Shown here in pieces: positions 45,837-54,411 of a DNA stretch of 64,000 bases. The notes beneath the pieces are model-generated. The model was not told the DNA's origin. It made no database searches and saw only the letters and a list, made by a program, of their open reading frames with translations. Within the stretch, counting starts at the first letter, position 1, and the number at the start of each line of letters is the position of its first letter. Location: NCBI RefSeq assembly GCF_000720255.1, contig NZ_JOJE01000021.1:1-64000 (forward strand). Direction: 5' to 3'. The stretch comes from Streptomyces griseus subsp. griseus. Lineage in GTDB: Bacteria; Actinomycetota; Actinomycetes; Streptomycetales; Streptomycetaceae. A program made the position numbers and the translations under genes.

Positions 45837-46679
45837 ATGCAGATGAACACTCCGCCACGGAGCACGATTCGACTGACGCGCCGGGGCCGTCTCGCCCTCG
45901 TCCTGGCCGGCGCCGTCGTGGCCGGCACCGCCGTGGCGGTGCCGCTGCTGACCCTGGACACCGGCGAGAAGGCCAAGCCCACCACGCTGGTGATCCCGGA
46001 GGGATGGCGGGCCGGCCAGGTCTACGAAGCCGTCGACACGGCACTCGAACTGCCCCCGGGCACCGCCAGGAAGTCGGTCGACGGTGCCAACCTCAGGCTG
46101 CCGAACGACGCCGAGGGCAACCCGGAGGGCTACCTCTTCCCGGCGACCTACCCGCTCGGCGCGAAGGCGAGCCCGCAGTCGCTGCTGAAGGCCATGGTGG
46201 ACACCGCGAACGCCAAGTTCCAAAGGGCCCCGATCGCCGCCGGCGCCCAGCGCAACGCGATGAACGTCTACCAGGCGGTCACCATCGCGAGCATCGTCCA
46301 GGCGGAGGCCGCCGACAAGGCCGACATGGGAAAGGTGGCCAGGGTCGTCTTCAACCGGCTGGAGCGGGGCATGCCGCTGCAGATGGACTCCACCATCAAT
46401 TACGCCCTCAACCGCACCACGCTGCGGACCACCGAGGCGGACACCCGGATCGACAGCCCCTACAACTCCTACCAGCGCATGGGGCTGCCACCCACACCGA
46501 TCGACAGCCCCGGCGAGGACGCCCTGCGCGCCGCGATCAGCCCGCCCCCGGGCGACTGGCTGTACTTCGTCACGGTCAAACCGGGTGACACCCGCTTCAC
46601 GGCCGATTACGCCGAGCACCAGCGCAACGTCGCCGAGTTCAACCGCAACCAGCACACCGCGTCGGCGGCCGCGGGCTGA
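45837..46679 (+). CDS. Short MltG-like endolytic transglycosylase
   Basis: 280 residues from ATG 45837 (45843 is an alternative). One N-terminal transmembrane anchor (LALVLAGAVVAGTAVAVPLL) precedes a YceG/MltG domain. The catalytic glutamate lies in TIASIVQAEAADKADMGKVA. Other hallmarks are GYLFPATYPLG, VVFNRLERGMPLQMDSTINY, DSPYNSYQRMGLPPTPI and ISPPPGDWLYFVTV. MltG cuts nascent glycan strands to set their length. The usual gene lies beside aroE and ruvX-like yqgF; this solitary copy is shorter and is probably a paralogue. Confidence 0.87.
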   Translation: MQMNTPPRSTIRLTRRGRLALVLAGAVVAGTAVAVPLLTLDTGEKAKPTTLVIPEGWRAGQVYEAVDTALELPPGTARKSVDGANLRLPNDAEGNPEGYLFPATYPLGAKASPQSLLKAMVDTANAKFQRAPIAAGAQRNAMNVYQAVTIASIVQAEAADKADMGKVARVVFNRLERGMPLQMDSTINYALNRTTLRTTEADTRIDSPYNSYQRMGLPPTPIDSPGEDALRAAISPPPGDWLYFVTVKPGDTRFTADYAEHQRNVAEFNRNQHTASAAAG

Positions 46680-46720
46680 CGGAGTCAGACCCACGGGGGC
46701 GGGCGGCTCCGGCCGCGGGC

Positions 46721-47797
46721 TCAGGCGGCGACGGGCTCCTCGGCCAGCAGCCGTTTGATGTCCCGTACGGCCGAGCGTCCGGCGCGGTTGGCGCCGATCG
46801 TGCTGGCCGACGGGCCGTAGCCCACCAGATGGACCCGCGGATCGGCGACCGCGCGCGTCCCGTCGAGCCGGATCCCGCCGCCCGGCTCGCGCAGCCGCAG
46901 CGGTGCCAGATGGTCGATGGCGGCCCGGAATCCGGTCGCCCACAGGATGACGTCGGCGTCCACGCGCCGCCCGTCCGCCCACTCCACGCCCGTCGGCGTG
47001 ATCCGGTCGAAGATGGGCCGGCGGTCCAGGATCCCGTCCTCCAGCCCCTGCCGGACGGCGTCGTTCAACGGCAGTCCGGTCACCGAGACGACGCTCCGCG
47101 GCACCAGCCCCTGCCTGACCCGTTCCTCCACCAGCGCGACCGCGGCCCGGCCCGCGTCCTCGTCGAACGGGCCCTCGCGGAACACGGGCGGCCGCCGTGT
47201 CACCCAGGTGGTGGCGGCCGCGTACGGGGCGATCTCCAGCAGGTGCTGGGTGCCGGAGGCGCCGCCGCCCACCACGATCACCCGCTGCCCCGCGAACTCC
47301 TCGGGACCGGGGTACTGCGCGGTGTGCAACTGCCGTCCCCGGAAAGTCTCCTGGCCCGGGTAGCGCGGCCAGAAGGGCCGGTCCCAGGTGCCCGTCGCGT
47401 TGATCAGAGCCCGTGTCGACCACACGCCGTCGGACGTCTCGACGAGCAGCCGCCCGTCCGGACCCTCCGTCACGGTCCGGACGTCGACGGGCCGCCGCAC
47501 CCGCAGGTCGAAGGTGCGCTCGTATGTCTGGAAGTACGCGGCGACGACCTCGGAGGAGGGCCGGGAGCCGTCCGCACCCGTGAGCTCCATGCCGGGCAGG
47601 GAGTGCATCCCGTGCACCTTGCCGTACGTCAGCGACGGCCACCGGAACTGCCAGGCGCCGCCCGGGCCGGGGGAGTGGTCCAGCACCACGAAGTCGCGCT
47701 CCGGTTCGAAACCGCCGCGCCGCAGGTGATAGGCGCTGGACAGGCCCGCCTGACCAGCGCCTATGACGACTACCTCGACCTCGCGTGTGTTGTTCAC
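46721..47797 (-). CDS. Flavin-dependent monooxygenase / FAD-NAD(P) oxidoreductase
   Basis: 358 residues from a GTG at 47795-47797; a GTG at 47845 would add 16. The FAD-binding motif VVVIGAGQAGLSSAYHLRR is at the start. A second Rossmann motif VIVVGGGASGTQHLLE (about 165) binds NADPH, and ILWATGFRAAIDHL matches the FMO-type ATG signature. Relatives oxidise sulphur or nitrogen compounds or act as Baeyer-Villiger enzymes. Directly upstream on the same strand is the decayed sulphonate operon, so it may have been part of that sulphur-scavenging unit. Confidence 0.88.
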   Translation of the reverse strand: MNNTREVEVVVIGAGQAGLSSAYHLRRGGFEPERDFVVLDHSPGPGGAWQFRWPSLTYGKVHGMHSLPGMELTGADGSRPSSEVVAAYFQTYERTFDLRVRRPVDVRTVTEGPDGRLLVETSDGVWSTRALINATGTWDRPFWPRYPGQETFRGRQLHTAQYPGPEEFAGQRVIVVGGGASGTQHLLEIAPYAAATTWVTRRPPVFREGPFDEDAGRAAVALVEERVRQGLVPRSVVSVTGLPLNDAVRQGLEDGILDRRPIFDRITPTGVEWADGRRVDADVILWATGFRAAIDHLAPLRLREPGGGIRLDGTRAVADPRVHLVGYGPSASTIGANRAGRSAVRDIKRLLAEEPVAA

Positions 47798-47864
47798 GTT
47801 TCTACCAACAGCGGTCAGGTCGTGGATCTTCCCGGACGGGGTCACCGCCCGCTTGCGACCAGGG

Positions 47865-47998
47865 TCACACGAAATGGGCGACGCCCAGCGCGTGGCACCC
47901 CTCGATCAGGTCGGCCACGTCGGGCGCGTAGGCGTGCCGGTCCACCAGCGGCGGCCGTCGCCGCCCGTCGGCAGGAACCAGTGCGGACGGGCGGTCAC
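47865..47998 (-). pseudogene. Remnant of LLM-class flavin-dependent (SsuD-like) monooxygenase gene
   Basis: A GTG at 47996-47998 behind an AAGGAG site begins TARPHWFLPTGGDGR, the N-terminus of alkanesulphonate-type luciferase-like monooxygenases. After a frame break the sequence reads APDVADLIEGCHALGVAHFV, which matches the C-terminal part of the same family (VADLIExYxxLGVDHFVLSG), and stops at 47865. About 300 residues in between are gone. So the gene has suffered an internal deletion plus a frameshift while keeping its translation start. Confidence 0.6.
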
Positions 47999-48019
47999 GA
48001 CGGCTCCTTGAAGACCCGC

Positions 48020-48321
48020 GGAGCGGTCCCGTGGACGGCGGCAGACCGCCGTTGCAGCGGGTGTCGACGAAGTCGCCGAAGCCCACCTTGCGCGGGTGTC
48101 GACCGCGACCGGGACGCGGGAGGCGTGGGCGCGCCACCGCGGCCGGCGCCGCTTCGTACGACGGCCCATATCCTCAGCCCACACCTTGGCCCACTGGACT
48201 TGCCCTTGAGTTGCTTCGCACCGGTCAGCTTCGAGCCGTTGGGTACGAGGATGGTGCCGCCCTGGACGTGCCGGGGAATGTCGGGCTCGGTGGAGCGGTG
48301 AGGTGCATGGCTGATGCTCAT
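48020..48321 (-). pseudogene. Remnant of sulphonate ABC substrate-binding protein (SsuA-like) gene
   Basis: On the reverse strand, after an ATG at 48319-48321, the stretch TILVPNGSKLTGAKQLKGKS appears. It is typical of the central part of aliphatic-sulphonate and nitrate/taurine binding proteins. Further on, in another frame, KVGFGDFVDTRCNGGLP looks like the C-terminus of the same protein. Signal peptide and most of both lobes are missing. It lies between an intact leader peptide and an SsuD-like remnant, the order expected for a sulphonate operon. The identification rests on short matches made by eye. Confidence 0.5.
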
Positions 48322-48376
48322 GGGTGCTCCACGGGTGGGTTGGGAGAGGTGCGAGCAGGGTGAAAGGTGAGAGGCG

Positions 48377-48460
48377 TCAGCGGCCGCGTCGACACGCGGC
48401 GGAGGCCACCCGCAGCAGGTCGATGTGACCGCGCGTGGTGAGCAGGGCTGAACGCAACAT
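48377..48460 (-). CDS. Putative sulphur-operon leader peptide, 27 residues
   Basis: ATG at 48458-48460, stop TGA at 48377-48379. The peptide begins MLRSALLTTRGHIDLLRVAS and ends AACRRGR. It matches the actinobacterial leader peptides with an R-G-H-[VI]-D-L-x-R-x-x-S-A-x-C pattern that precede sulphur assimilation and sulphonate uptake genes and are thought to act as cysteine-responsive attenuators. The gap to the SsuA-like remnant is 55 bases. The leader is complete although the operon behind it is ruined. It is below usual gene-calling length. Confidence 0.8.
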   Translation of the reverse strand: MLRSALLTTRGHIDLLRVASAACRRGR

Positions 48461-48579
48461 GCCGCCACGTAGTCATCCGGCGTGCTCATGGTCAACGGCG
48501 TCTCGCGGAGCGGACCCCGGTGTCGAGGGCCGAGCAGGCCCTCGCGTGTGAAACCCGGCAGATGGGTCAGGATGGGGGC

Positions 48580-49002
48580 ATGTCAGATGCCTTCACCACC
48601 CGAGTCCTGAACGTCGGTACCGGTTCCGCGGAGAGGATCGTCGACCTCACCCGCGACTGCGAGGCCTTCCTGCGGGAGGCGGCGGCTGGACGCGACGGCT
48701 TGCTGAACGTCTTCACGCCCCACGCGACCACCGGCGTGGCGATCATCGAGACTGGCGCGGGCAGCGACGACGACCTCCTCGCGGCCCTGCACACCCTCCT
48801 GCCCGCCGACGACCGCTGGCAGCACCGCCACGGCAGCCCCGGTCACGGCCGCGACCATGTCCTCCCGGCCCTCGTCCCGCCCCACGCCACCCTGCCGGTC
48901 CTCAACGGGCGGCTGGAGCTGGGGACATGGCAGTCGGTGTGCCTGGTGGACACGAACAAGGACAACCCCGAACGTCAGGTGCGGTTGTCGTTCCTCGGCT
49001 GA
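48580..49002 (+). CDS. YjbQ/UPF0047 family protein
   Basis: 140 residues from the ATG at 48580. It has the family motifs FTPHATTGVAIIETGAGSD in the middle, HGRDHVLPALVPPHATLPV, and the C-terminal GRLELGTWQSVCLVD. UPF0047 proteins are small trimeric enzymes with weak thiamine-phosphate synthase activity in E. coli YjbQ; the true role is unsettled. It stands alone on the plus strand, with only four bases between its stop and the convergent lipoprotein stop. Confidence 0.9.
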   Translation: MSDAFTTRVLNVGTGSAERIVDLTRDCEAFLREAAAGRDGLLNVFTPHATTGVAIIETGAGSDDDLLAALHTLLPADDRWQHRHGSPGHGRDHVLPALVPPHATLPVLNGRLELGTWQSVCLVDTNKDNPERQVRLSFLG

Positions 49003-49006
49003 CGGG

Positions 49007-49552
49007 TCAGTGCCCCGGCAGCCACGCGGACAGGGCGTCGATGAGGCGGTCGAGCGCGGGCTCGTCGGCGGAGCGGTCCGTGACGACCGTACGGCCGCCG
49101 TACTGGAGCGCGTACTGGAACTGGTCGGCCGCGCCCCTGTCGATCGTGAACGCCGGTACGTCGGCCAGCGCCGGATCGCCGAGCAGGGTGCGCAGCTTCC
49201 CGAACTGGGCCGCGCCCGTGCGGCGCACCGCGGTCCTGCCCCTGTCGGTGGTCACGACGGTGCCGTCGCCGCGCAGGACCACCCGTTGCGCGACCCCCGC
49301 GAAACCGCCGCTGACGGTCATGGTCACCAGCTTCTGCTCGGGCCCGGGCACGGGCACCGGCGAGGGGCTCGCGGGAGCGGAGGCCGACGAGGAGGGGGCC
49401 GACGAAGCGGAAGCCGGCCTTGAGGGGGTGGCCACAGTGGCGGACGCGGTACGGGACGGCTCGGCCGAGCCCCTGCCGCCCCCGCCGGAACAGCCGGCCA
49501 GGGCCGGTACAACGGCTGCCGCGCACATCATCGCCGTACGTCTGGAGAGCAC
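49007..49552 (-). CDS. Lipoprotein of unknown function
   Basis: 181 residues from a GTG at 49550-49552. The signal peptide with lipobox (VVPALAGC) is followed by a Ser/Pro/Ala-rich linker (about 25-75) and a small folded domain (about 75-175). The domain includes LVTMTVSGGFAGVAQRVVL, FGKLRTLLGDPALADVP and FQYALQYGGRTVVTD. A similar fold occurs in protealysin-inhibitor-like (emfourin) proteins, so protease inhibition is one possibility. This is a tentative reading. Confidence 0.75.
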   Translation of the reverse strand: MLSRRTAMMCAAAVVPALAGCSGGGGRGSAEPSRTASATVATPSRPASASSAPSSSASAPASPSPVPVPGPEQKLVTMTVSGGFAGVAQRVVLRGDGTVVTTDRGRTAVRRTGAAQFGKLRTLLGDPALADVPAFTIDRGAADQFQYALQYGGRTVVTDRSADEPALDRLIDALSAWLPGH

Positions 49553-49605
49553 CGCGTCCCCCGGGTGTCGTCCGCTGAATGACCGTCCCCCAGGGTGCCA
49601 CGCCG

Positions 49606-50967
49606 TCAGTTGCCGAGATAGGCCAGTTCGGGGAAGTGGCGCTGATAGGCGTCCAACAGGCGTTTGGCGACGGCATAGGAATCGATGAGCGGGTGGATCG
49701 TCAGCGCCTTGACGGCGTGGGCGCGGTCCGCGGTCGTGGCGGCGTGGATCACCGCGCGTTCGACGGCCTTGACCGCGCAGACCAGGCCCTGCCCGTGGTC
49801 GGGCAGCGGGGCCCCGGCGATGGGACGGGCACCGTTGGCGTCCACGTGGCAGGGGACCTCGACCACGGCGTCGTCGTCGAGGACCGGGATGCGGCCGCGG
49901 CCCCGGACGTTGAGAACGAGGGTGGTCCGCTCGTCCAGCGCGATGGCCCGCATCAGGGCGAGGGCCACCTGCTCGTACCCGCCCGACTCCAGGTCGCAGG
50001 AGTCCCGTTCGCCCATGCCGACGGCGTCGCGGTTCTCGGCCATGTAGGTGGTCTCGCGCTCCAGCCGGGTGGCGTCCCAGGCGTTCCAGGCGGCGCGCGG
50101 CGCGGGCGGGCGGCCGGCGCCGGTGCCCAGGGTGTCGTAGAAGCGCTGCTGCTGGGACTGGAGGAAGGCGCCGCGGGTCTGCTCGGAGGCTCGCGCCGAG
50201 CCCAGGGACTCGCGGTGGAAGTAGTAGTAGTGCAGGTACTCGTTGGGCAGCGCGCCGAGCGTGCGCAGCAGGTCGGCGCCGAAGAGCTTGCCCTCCTCGA
50301 ACGAGGTCAGCGCGTCCTCGTCGGCGAACAGGGACGGCAACAGGTCCCGGCCGTCGGCGTACAGGCCGCACAGCCAGCCGAGGTGGTTCAGGCCCACGTA
50401 GTCCAGCCGGACCCGGGCGGGGTCGGCGCCGAGCGCTCCCGCCACGCGACGGCCGAGGCCGACCGGGGAGTCGCAGATCCCGATCACCCGGTCACCGAGG
50501 TGGGCGGTCATGGCCTCCGTGACCATGCCGGCCGGGTTGGTGAAGTTGATGACCCAGGCATCGGGGGCGAGCGCGGCGATGCGCCGGGCGATCCCGACGG
50601 CCACGGGGATGGTGCGCAGCCCGTACGAGATGCCGCCCGCGCCGACGGTCTCCTGACCCAGGACGCCCTCTTCCAGGGCGATCCGTTCGTCCGCCGCCCG
50701 TCCGGCGAGCCCGCCTACGCGGATCGCGGAGAACACGAAGTCGGCTCCGGTGACCGCCTCGTCCAGGTCGGTGGTGACGGTGACCTCGGGCGGGTCGGGG
50801 TGCCCGGCCGCCTGGTCGGCGAGGACCTGGGCGATGGTCGTCAGACGGCGCGCGTCCAGGTCGTACAGGGTCACGTCGGTGACGCGACCCGCGCCGCGGT
50901 CGCCCAGCAGCGCACGGTAGACCAGCGGGACCCGGAAGCCCCCACCGCCCAGGATCGTCAGCCTCAT
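49606..50967 (-). CDS. Glycoside hydrolase family 4 enzyme (6-phospho-beta-glucosidase-like)
   Basis: 453 residues from the ATG at 50965-50967. The NAD-binding start LTILGGGGFRVPLVYRALL, the GH4 signature FTNPAGMVTEAM (about 140-151), the metal-site cysteine in GICDSPVGL and histidine in LNHLGW, and HHPLID-like TIHPLIDSYAVAKRLL are all visible. GH4 enzymes cleave glycosides by an NAD- and Mn-dependent redox mechanism. Whether the substrate is phosphorylated is unclear, since no PTS is present here. It is coupled to the DeoR gene and divergent from a sugar importer. Confidence 0.9.
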   Translation of the reverse strand: MRLTILGGGGFRVPLVYRALLGDRGAGRVTDVTLYDLDARRLTTIAQVLADQAAGHPDPPEVTVTTDLDEAVTGADFVFSAIRVGGLAGRAADERIALEEGVLGQETVGAGGISYGLRTIPVAVGIARRIAALAPDAWVINFTNPAGMVTEAMTAHLGDRVIGICDSPVGLGRRVAGALGADPARVRLDYVGLNHLGWLCGLYADGRDLLPSLFADEDALTSFEEGKLFGADLLRTLGALPNEYLHYYYFHRESLGSARASEQTRGAFLQSQQQRFYDTLGTGAGRPPAPRAAWNAWDATRLERETTYMAENRDAVGMGERDSCDLESGGYEQVALALMRAIALDERTTLVLNVRGRGRIPVLDDDAVVEVPCHVDANGARPIAGAPLPDHGQGLVCAVKAVERAVIHAATTADRAHAVKALTIHPLIDSYAVAKRLLDAYQRHFPELAYLGN

Positions 50968-51716
50968 ACCTCGACCACCTCCACACCCGCCTCCCGCAGC
51001 CGGCCACAGGTCTTCTCGTCCCCCGGCGCGTTGGTCACCACGACGTCGATCTCCTGCGGACCGCACACCCGCGCCATCCCGGTGCCGGGGAACTTGCCCG
51101 CGTCCGCCACCAGGACCACCTGGGCGCTGGCGGCGATCATCGCCCGCTTGACCGGCACCTCGACGGCGGTGGTGTCCAGCACCTGACCGTCGGGGCGGAT
51201 CCCGCTGGTGCCGAGGAAGAGCCGGTCGGCGTGTACCTGCCGCAGGTTGTCCTCGGTGAGGAAACCGACCAGGGAGCGGTAGTCGCGCCGGACCACACCG
51301 CCCAGCAGGATCAGCTGGACGTCCTTGTCGTCCTGGAGTTCCTCGTAGACGGCCAGGTTGCTGGTGATCACGGTCAGCGACCGGCCGTGCAGATGGCGGG
51401 CCACCCGGTGGGCCGTGGTGCCGATGTCGAGCAGCACCGTCTCGCCGTCCTGGACCAGGTCGGCGCACCATGCGGCCAGCGCGTCCTTGGCCTCGACCCG
51501 GACCGCGGCCACGTCGGCGAACGGATCGTCCTGACCGTCCACGGGCGTGGCTCCGCCGTAGACGCGCTTGAGCAGTCCCTCGTCCTCCAGCTGCGCGAGG
51601 TCGCGTCGGATCGTGGCCTGGCTGGCCCCGATCCGCTCGGCCAGGGCGACCACCGTGGTGGGCCCGTCCGCGCGCAGGGCACGCAGGATCAGCTGATGTC
51701 TTCGGTCAGGGAGCAT
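50964..51716 (-). CDS. DeoR-family transcriptional regulator
   Basis: 250 residues from the ATG at 51714-51716 (MLPDRRHQLIL); an ATG at 51726-51728 is possible. The N-terminal DeoR helix-turn-helix (VVALAERIGASQATIRRDLA, EDEGLLKRVYGGA) precedes a DeoRC sugar-phosphate sensor domain with LLDIGTTAHRVARHL and VLVADAGKF. The stop overlaps the GH4 start (ATGA), so they are translated together. It very probably represses the GH4 operon and the divergent importer in response to a phosphorylated sugar. Confidence 0.93.
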   Translation of the reverse strand: MLPDRRHQLILRALRADGPTTVVALAERIGASQATIRRDLAQLEDEGLLKRVYGGATPVDGQDDPFADVAAVRVEAKDALAAWCADLVQDGETVLLDIGTTAHRVARHLHGRSLTVITSNLAVYEELQDDKDVQLILLGGVVRRDYRSLVGFLTEDNLRQVHADRLFLGTSGIRPDGQVLDTTAVEVPVKRAMIAASAQVVLVADAGKFPGTGMARVCGPQEIDVVVTNAPGDEKTCGRLREAGVEVVEV

Positions 51717-52070
51717 GCCGCAGACCATACTCGCCAACGCGCCAAACTCAAGCAAAGTCGCGCATGAATGTCTCGATTGCTGCTTGACCCTTGTCAAACT
51801 CGCTCACCGGGTGCACTCTCTTGCGTAATTCGGAGCCAGGTCCGGACCCCACTCCGGTCGGCCGAAGCGGATCAACGGCGCATTCCGCCGTGACGGACGC
51901 GTCGGCACCGTCTGAGAGGACCAGGTCACACGCCCCGGGTGGCTGAAGGGTTCAACACCACGCCGATGCTCTTCAGCCATCCGGCCCCGCCGCGCCCCGC
52001 GCGACCACGACTCACCCGTCCTCTCGGACATGGCCTGACACGCCTGACACGCCAAAAACAGGAGAAGAAC
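51717..52070. promoter_or_regulatory. Divergent control region of the GH4/DeoR operon and sugar importer
   Basis: 354 bases. Near the DeoR end two CAAACTC boxes (51743-51749 and 51795-51801) lie 52 bases apart in AT-richer sequence and could be DeoR operators. On the importer side an inverted repeat TGGCTGAAG (51940-51948) / CTTCAGCCA (51971-51979) could form a 9-bp hairpin in the leader transcript. AGGAGAAG before 52071 is the importer ribosome binding site. Confidence 0.55.
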
Positions 52071-53351
52071 GTGGACCTTTCCCGCAGACGATTCCTTCAG
52101 GCCGCCGTACTGGCGGCCGCCACGGCCGGCGCCACCGCGGCGTGCGGGGGTGGCGGCTCCGGGTCGAGCGGCAGCAAGGACAGCAAGAACCTGACCCTCT
52201 GGTACTGGTCCGGCGGCCTGAGCGACAAGGTCGTCGCGGACGCCAAGAAGCACTTCTCCGACATCACCCTCAAGACCTCCGTGGTCGGCGGCGACTTCAA
52301 GACCAAGCTGCTCACCGGCCTGCGGGCCGCCCAGTCCGCCCCGGACATCACCGGCATCAAGGGCGAGGACATCGCCTCCTTCCTGCCCAACGCCAACCGC
52401 TTCGTCGACCTGAAGACCGTGGGTGCGGACAAGCTGGTCCCGGAGTACCTGTCGTGGAAGCTGAAGCAGGCCACCACGCAGGACGGCAAGCTCATCGGCT
52501 TCCCGATCGACATCGGCCCGTGCGCCACGTTCTACCGCGAGGATCTCTTCGCGAAGGCGGGGCTGCCCACCGACCCCGCCAAGGTCTCCGCCGAGCTGGC
52601 CACCTGGGACGACTACTTCAAGGCCGGTGTCGAGTTGCACAAGGCCGTGCCCAAGACCTTCCTCGTCAACAACATCGGCTCGGTCTTCACCATGGTCATC
52701 GGCCAGGGCACCCGGCGGTTCATCGACGAGGACAACAAGTTCATCGGCGACCAGGACCACATCCGCACCGCCTGGACCACTGCCGTGAAGCCGTACACCC
52801 TAGGCATCGACGCCAAGATCAACGACAACACCTGGAACGCAGCCGTCAGCGGCGGCGCCCTGGGCACCGAGATAGGCGCCGCCTGGCACGCGCTGGACAT
52901 CAGCAACGCCGCTCCGGGCACCAAGGGCAAGTGGCGGGTGGCGAGCCTGCCGGGCGGGCCGTCCAACCTCGGTGGGTCCTTCCTGGCCATCCCCGCCACC
53001 AGCGGCAACCCCGACGAAGCCTTCAAGATCATCAGCTGGATCCTCAGCCCCGAGAACCAGGCCCGCGGCTTCACCGACGCGGCGCTGTTCCCGACCGCCC
53101 CGGCCGCCTACAAGCTGCCGGCGCTGACCGGCGGTGACCCCTTCTTCGGCGGCCAGAAGACCATCGAGATCTTCGGCCCGGCGGCGGAGAAGATCCCGGC
53201 CGCCTTTGAGGCCCCGGCCGACGCGGCCGTCTCCGCGCCCTTCTACAGCGAGCTGACCAGCATCGAGGCCAAGGGCAAGGACCCGGAAGCCGCCTGGAAG
53301 GACGCGGTCAGTCAGGCCAAGCAGATCGCCCAGCGGCAGGGAGTGAAGTGA
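52071..53351 (+). CDS. Sugar ABC importer extracellular binding lipoprotein (family 1 SBP)
   Basis: 426 residues from a GTG at 52071 with an AGGAGAAG site. The signal peptide combines a twin-arginine start (DLSRRRFLQAAVLAAA) with a lipobox (ATAACGGG), so it is a Tat-type lipoprotein. The mature protein is an MalE-like binding protein: LTLWYWSGGLSDKVV, LIGFPIDIGPCATFYREDLF and FKIISWILSPENQARGF. It delivers oligo- or monosaccharides to the two permeases that follow. The divergent GH4 gene suggests a beta- or alpha-glucoside or similar substrate. Confidence 0.93.
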   Translation: MDLSRRRFLQAAVLAAATAGATAACGGGGSGSSGSKDSKNLTLWYWSGGLSDKVVADAKKHFSDITLKTSVVGGDFKTKLLTGLRAAQSAPDITGIKGEDIASFLPNANRFVDLKTVGADKLVPEYLSWKLKQATTQDGKLIGFPIDIGPCATFYREDLFAKAGLPTDPAKVSAELATWDDYFKAGVELHKAVPKTFLVNNIGSVFTMVIGQGTRRFIDEDNKFIGDQDHIRTAWTTAVKPYTLGIDAKINDNTWNAAVSGGALGTEIGAAWHALDISNAAPGTKGKWRVASLPGGPSNLGGSFLAIPATSGNPDEAFKIISWILSPENQARGFTDAALFPTAPAAYKLPALTGGDPFFGGQKTIEIFGPAAEKIPAAFEAPADAAVSAPFYSELTSIEAKGKDPEAAWKDAVSQAKQIAQRQGVK

Positions 53352-53352
53352 C

Positions 53353-54411
53353 ATGTCGTCAAGCCCGGTAGCCGGCCCGGCCGCCACCGGACCGTCCTCC
53401 GGATCCGACACCGCGCCTGTCGGCCGACCGGTTCCGGACCGCCCGAGCGGCGGTCCGGGCCGGCACGGCCGCCGGATCCGGCCGGTGTCGGCCGGGGCCC
53501 GGCCCGGGCCGCCGCGGCGGGTCACCAGGTACTGGCCGCAGTACCTGGCCATCTCGCCGTACTACCTGCTCTTCTCCGTCTTCATGTTCTTCCCGGTGAT
53601 CTACACCGTGTATCTGGCGTTCCAGAAGTGGGACGGCATCGGGGAGATGCACTTCGTCGGGTTCCAGCAGTTCCGTTTCCTGTGGGACGACCCGGTGTTC
53701 TGGCTCTCCGTCCGCAACACCCTGGTCATCTGGGTGCTGTCGACGGTGCCGATGCTCTTCCTGGCGCTGGTGCTCGCGGTGCTGGTGAACTCCACCAAGC
53801 GCTTCACGGCGTTCTACCGGGTCGCCCTGTTCATCCCCAGCATCACCTCGCTGGTGGCCATCGCGATCTTCTTCGGCGCGATCTTCAGCAACAACTTCGG
53901 TCTGATCAACGCCATCCTCCGGTCGGTGCACGTGTCGGCCGTGCCGTGGATGAGCAACGAGTGGACGATCAAGCTGGTGATCGCGGCGCTGATGACCTGG
54001 CAGTGGACCGGCTACAACGCGATCATCTACCTGGCCGGTCTCCAGGCGATCCCCTCGGAGCTCTACGAGGCCGCCCGGATGGACGGGGCGGGCCCGGTGC
54101 GGATCTTCTTCTCCATCACGATCCCGCTGCTGCGGCCCATCATCCTGTTCACCGTGGTCGTCTCCACCGTGACCGGCCTGCAGAGCTTCACCGAACCCCA
54201 GGTGCTCTTCGGCAGCGAAGCGGCCACCAACCCCAACTCCGGCGGACCGGGCCAGGCGGGTCTGACCACGTTGCTGTACTTCTACCACCAGGCCTTCGAC
54301 AACAACGACTTCGGCTACGGCGCCGCCATCGTCTGGGCCTTCTTCCTGCTGATCCTCCTCATCGTCCTCGTCAACTGGCGCCTGGTGCAGCGGAAGGAGC
54401 GACGGCCGTGA
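53353..54411 (+). CDS. Sugar ABC importer permease (MalF/UgpA type)
   Basis: 352 residues from the ATG at 53353, one base after the binding-protein stop. A 60-residue Pro/Gly/Arg-rich cytoplasmic N-terminus precedes six transmembrane segments. The EAA loop YEAARMDGAGPVRIFFSITI (about 235-254), which docks the ATPase, is canonical. It pairs with the next permease. No ATPase gene is present, so the shared Streptomyces ATPase MsiK encoded elsewhere probably powers this importer. Confidence 0.93.
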   Translation: MSSSPVAGPAATGPSSGSDTAPVGRPVPDRPSGGPGRHGRRIRPVSAGARPGPPRRVTRYWPQYLAISPYYLLFSVFMFFPVIYTVYLAFQKWDGIGEMHFVGFQQFRFLWDDPVFWLSVRNTLVIWVLSTVPMLFLALVLAVLVNSTKRFTAFYRVALFIPSITSLVAIAIFFGAIFSNNFGLINAILRSVHVSAVPWMSNEWTIKLVIAALMTWQWTGYNAIIYLAGLQAIPSELYEAARMDGAGPVRIFFSITIPLLRPIILFTVVVSTVTGLQSFTEPQVLFGSEAATNPNSGGPGQAGLTTLLYFYHQAFDNNDFGYGAAIVWAFFLLILLIVLVNWRLVQRKERRP

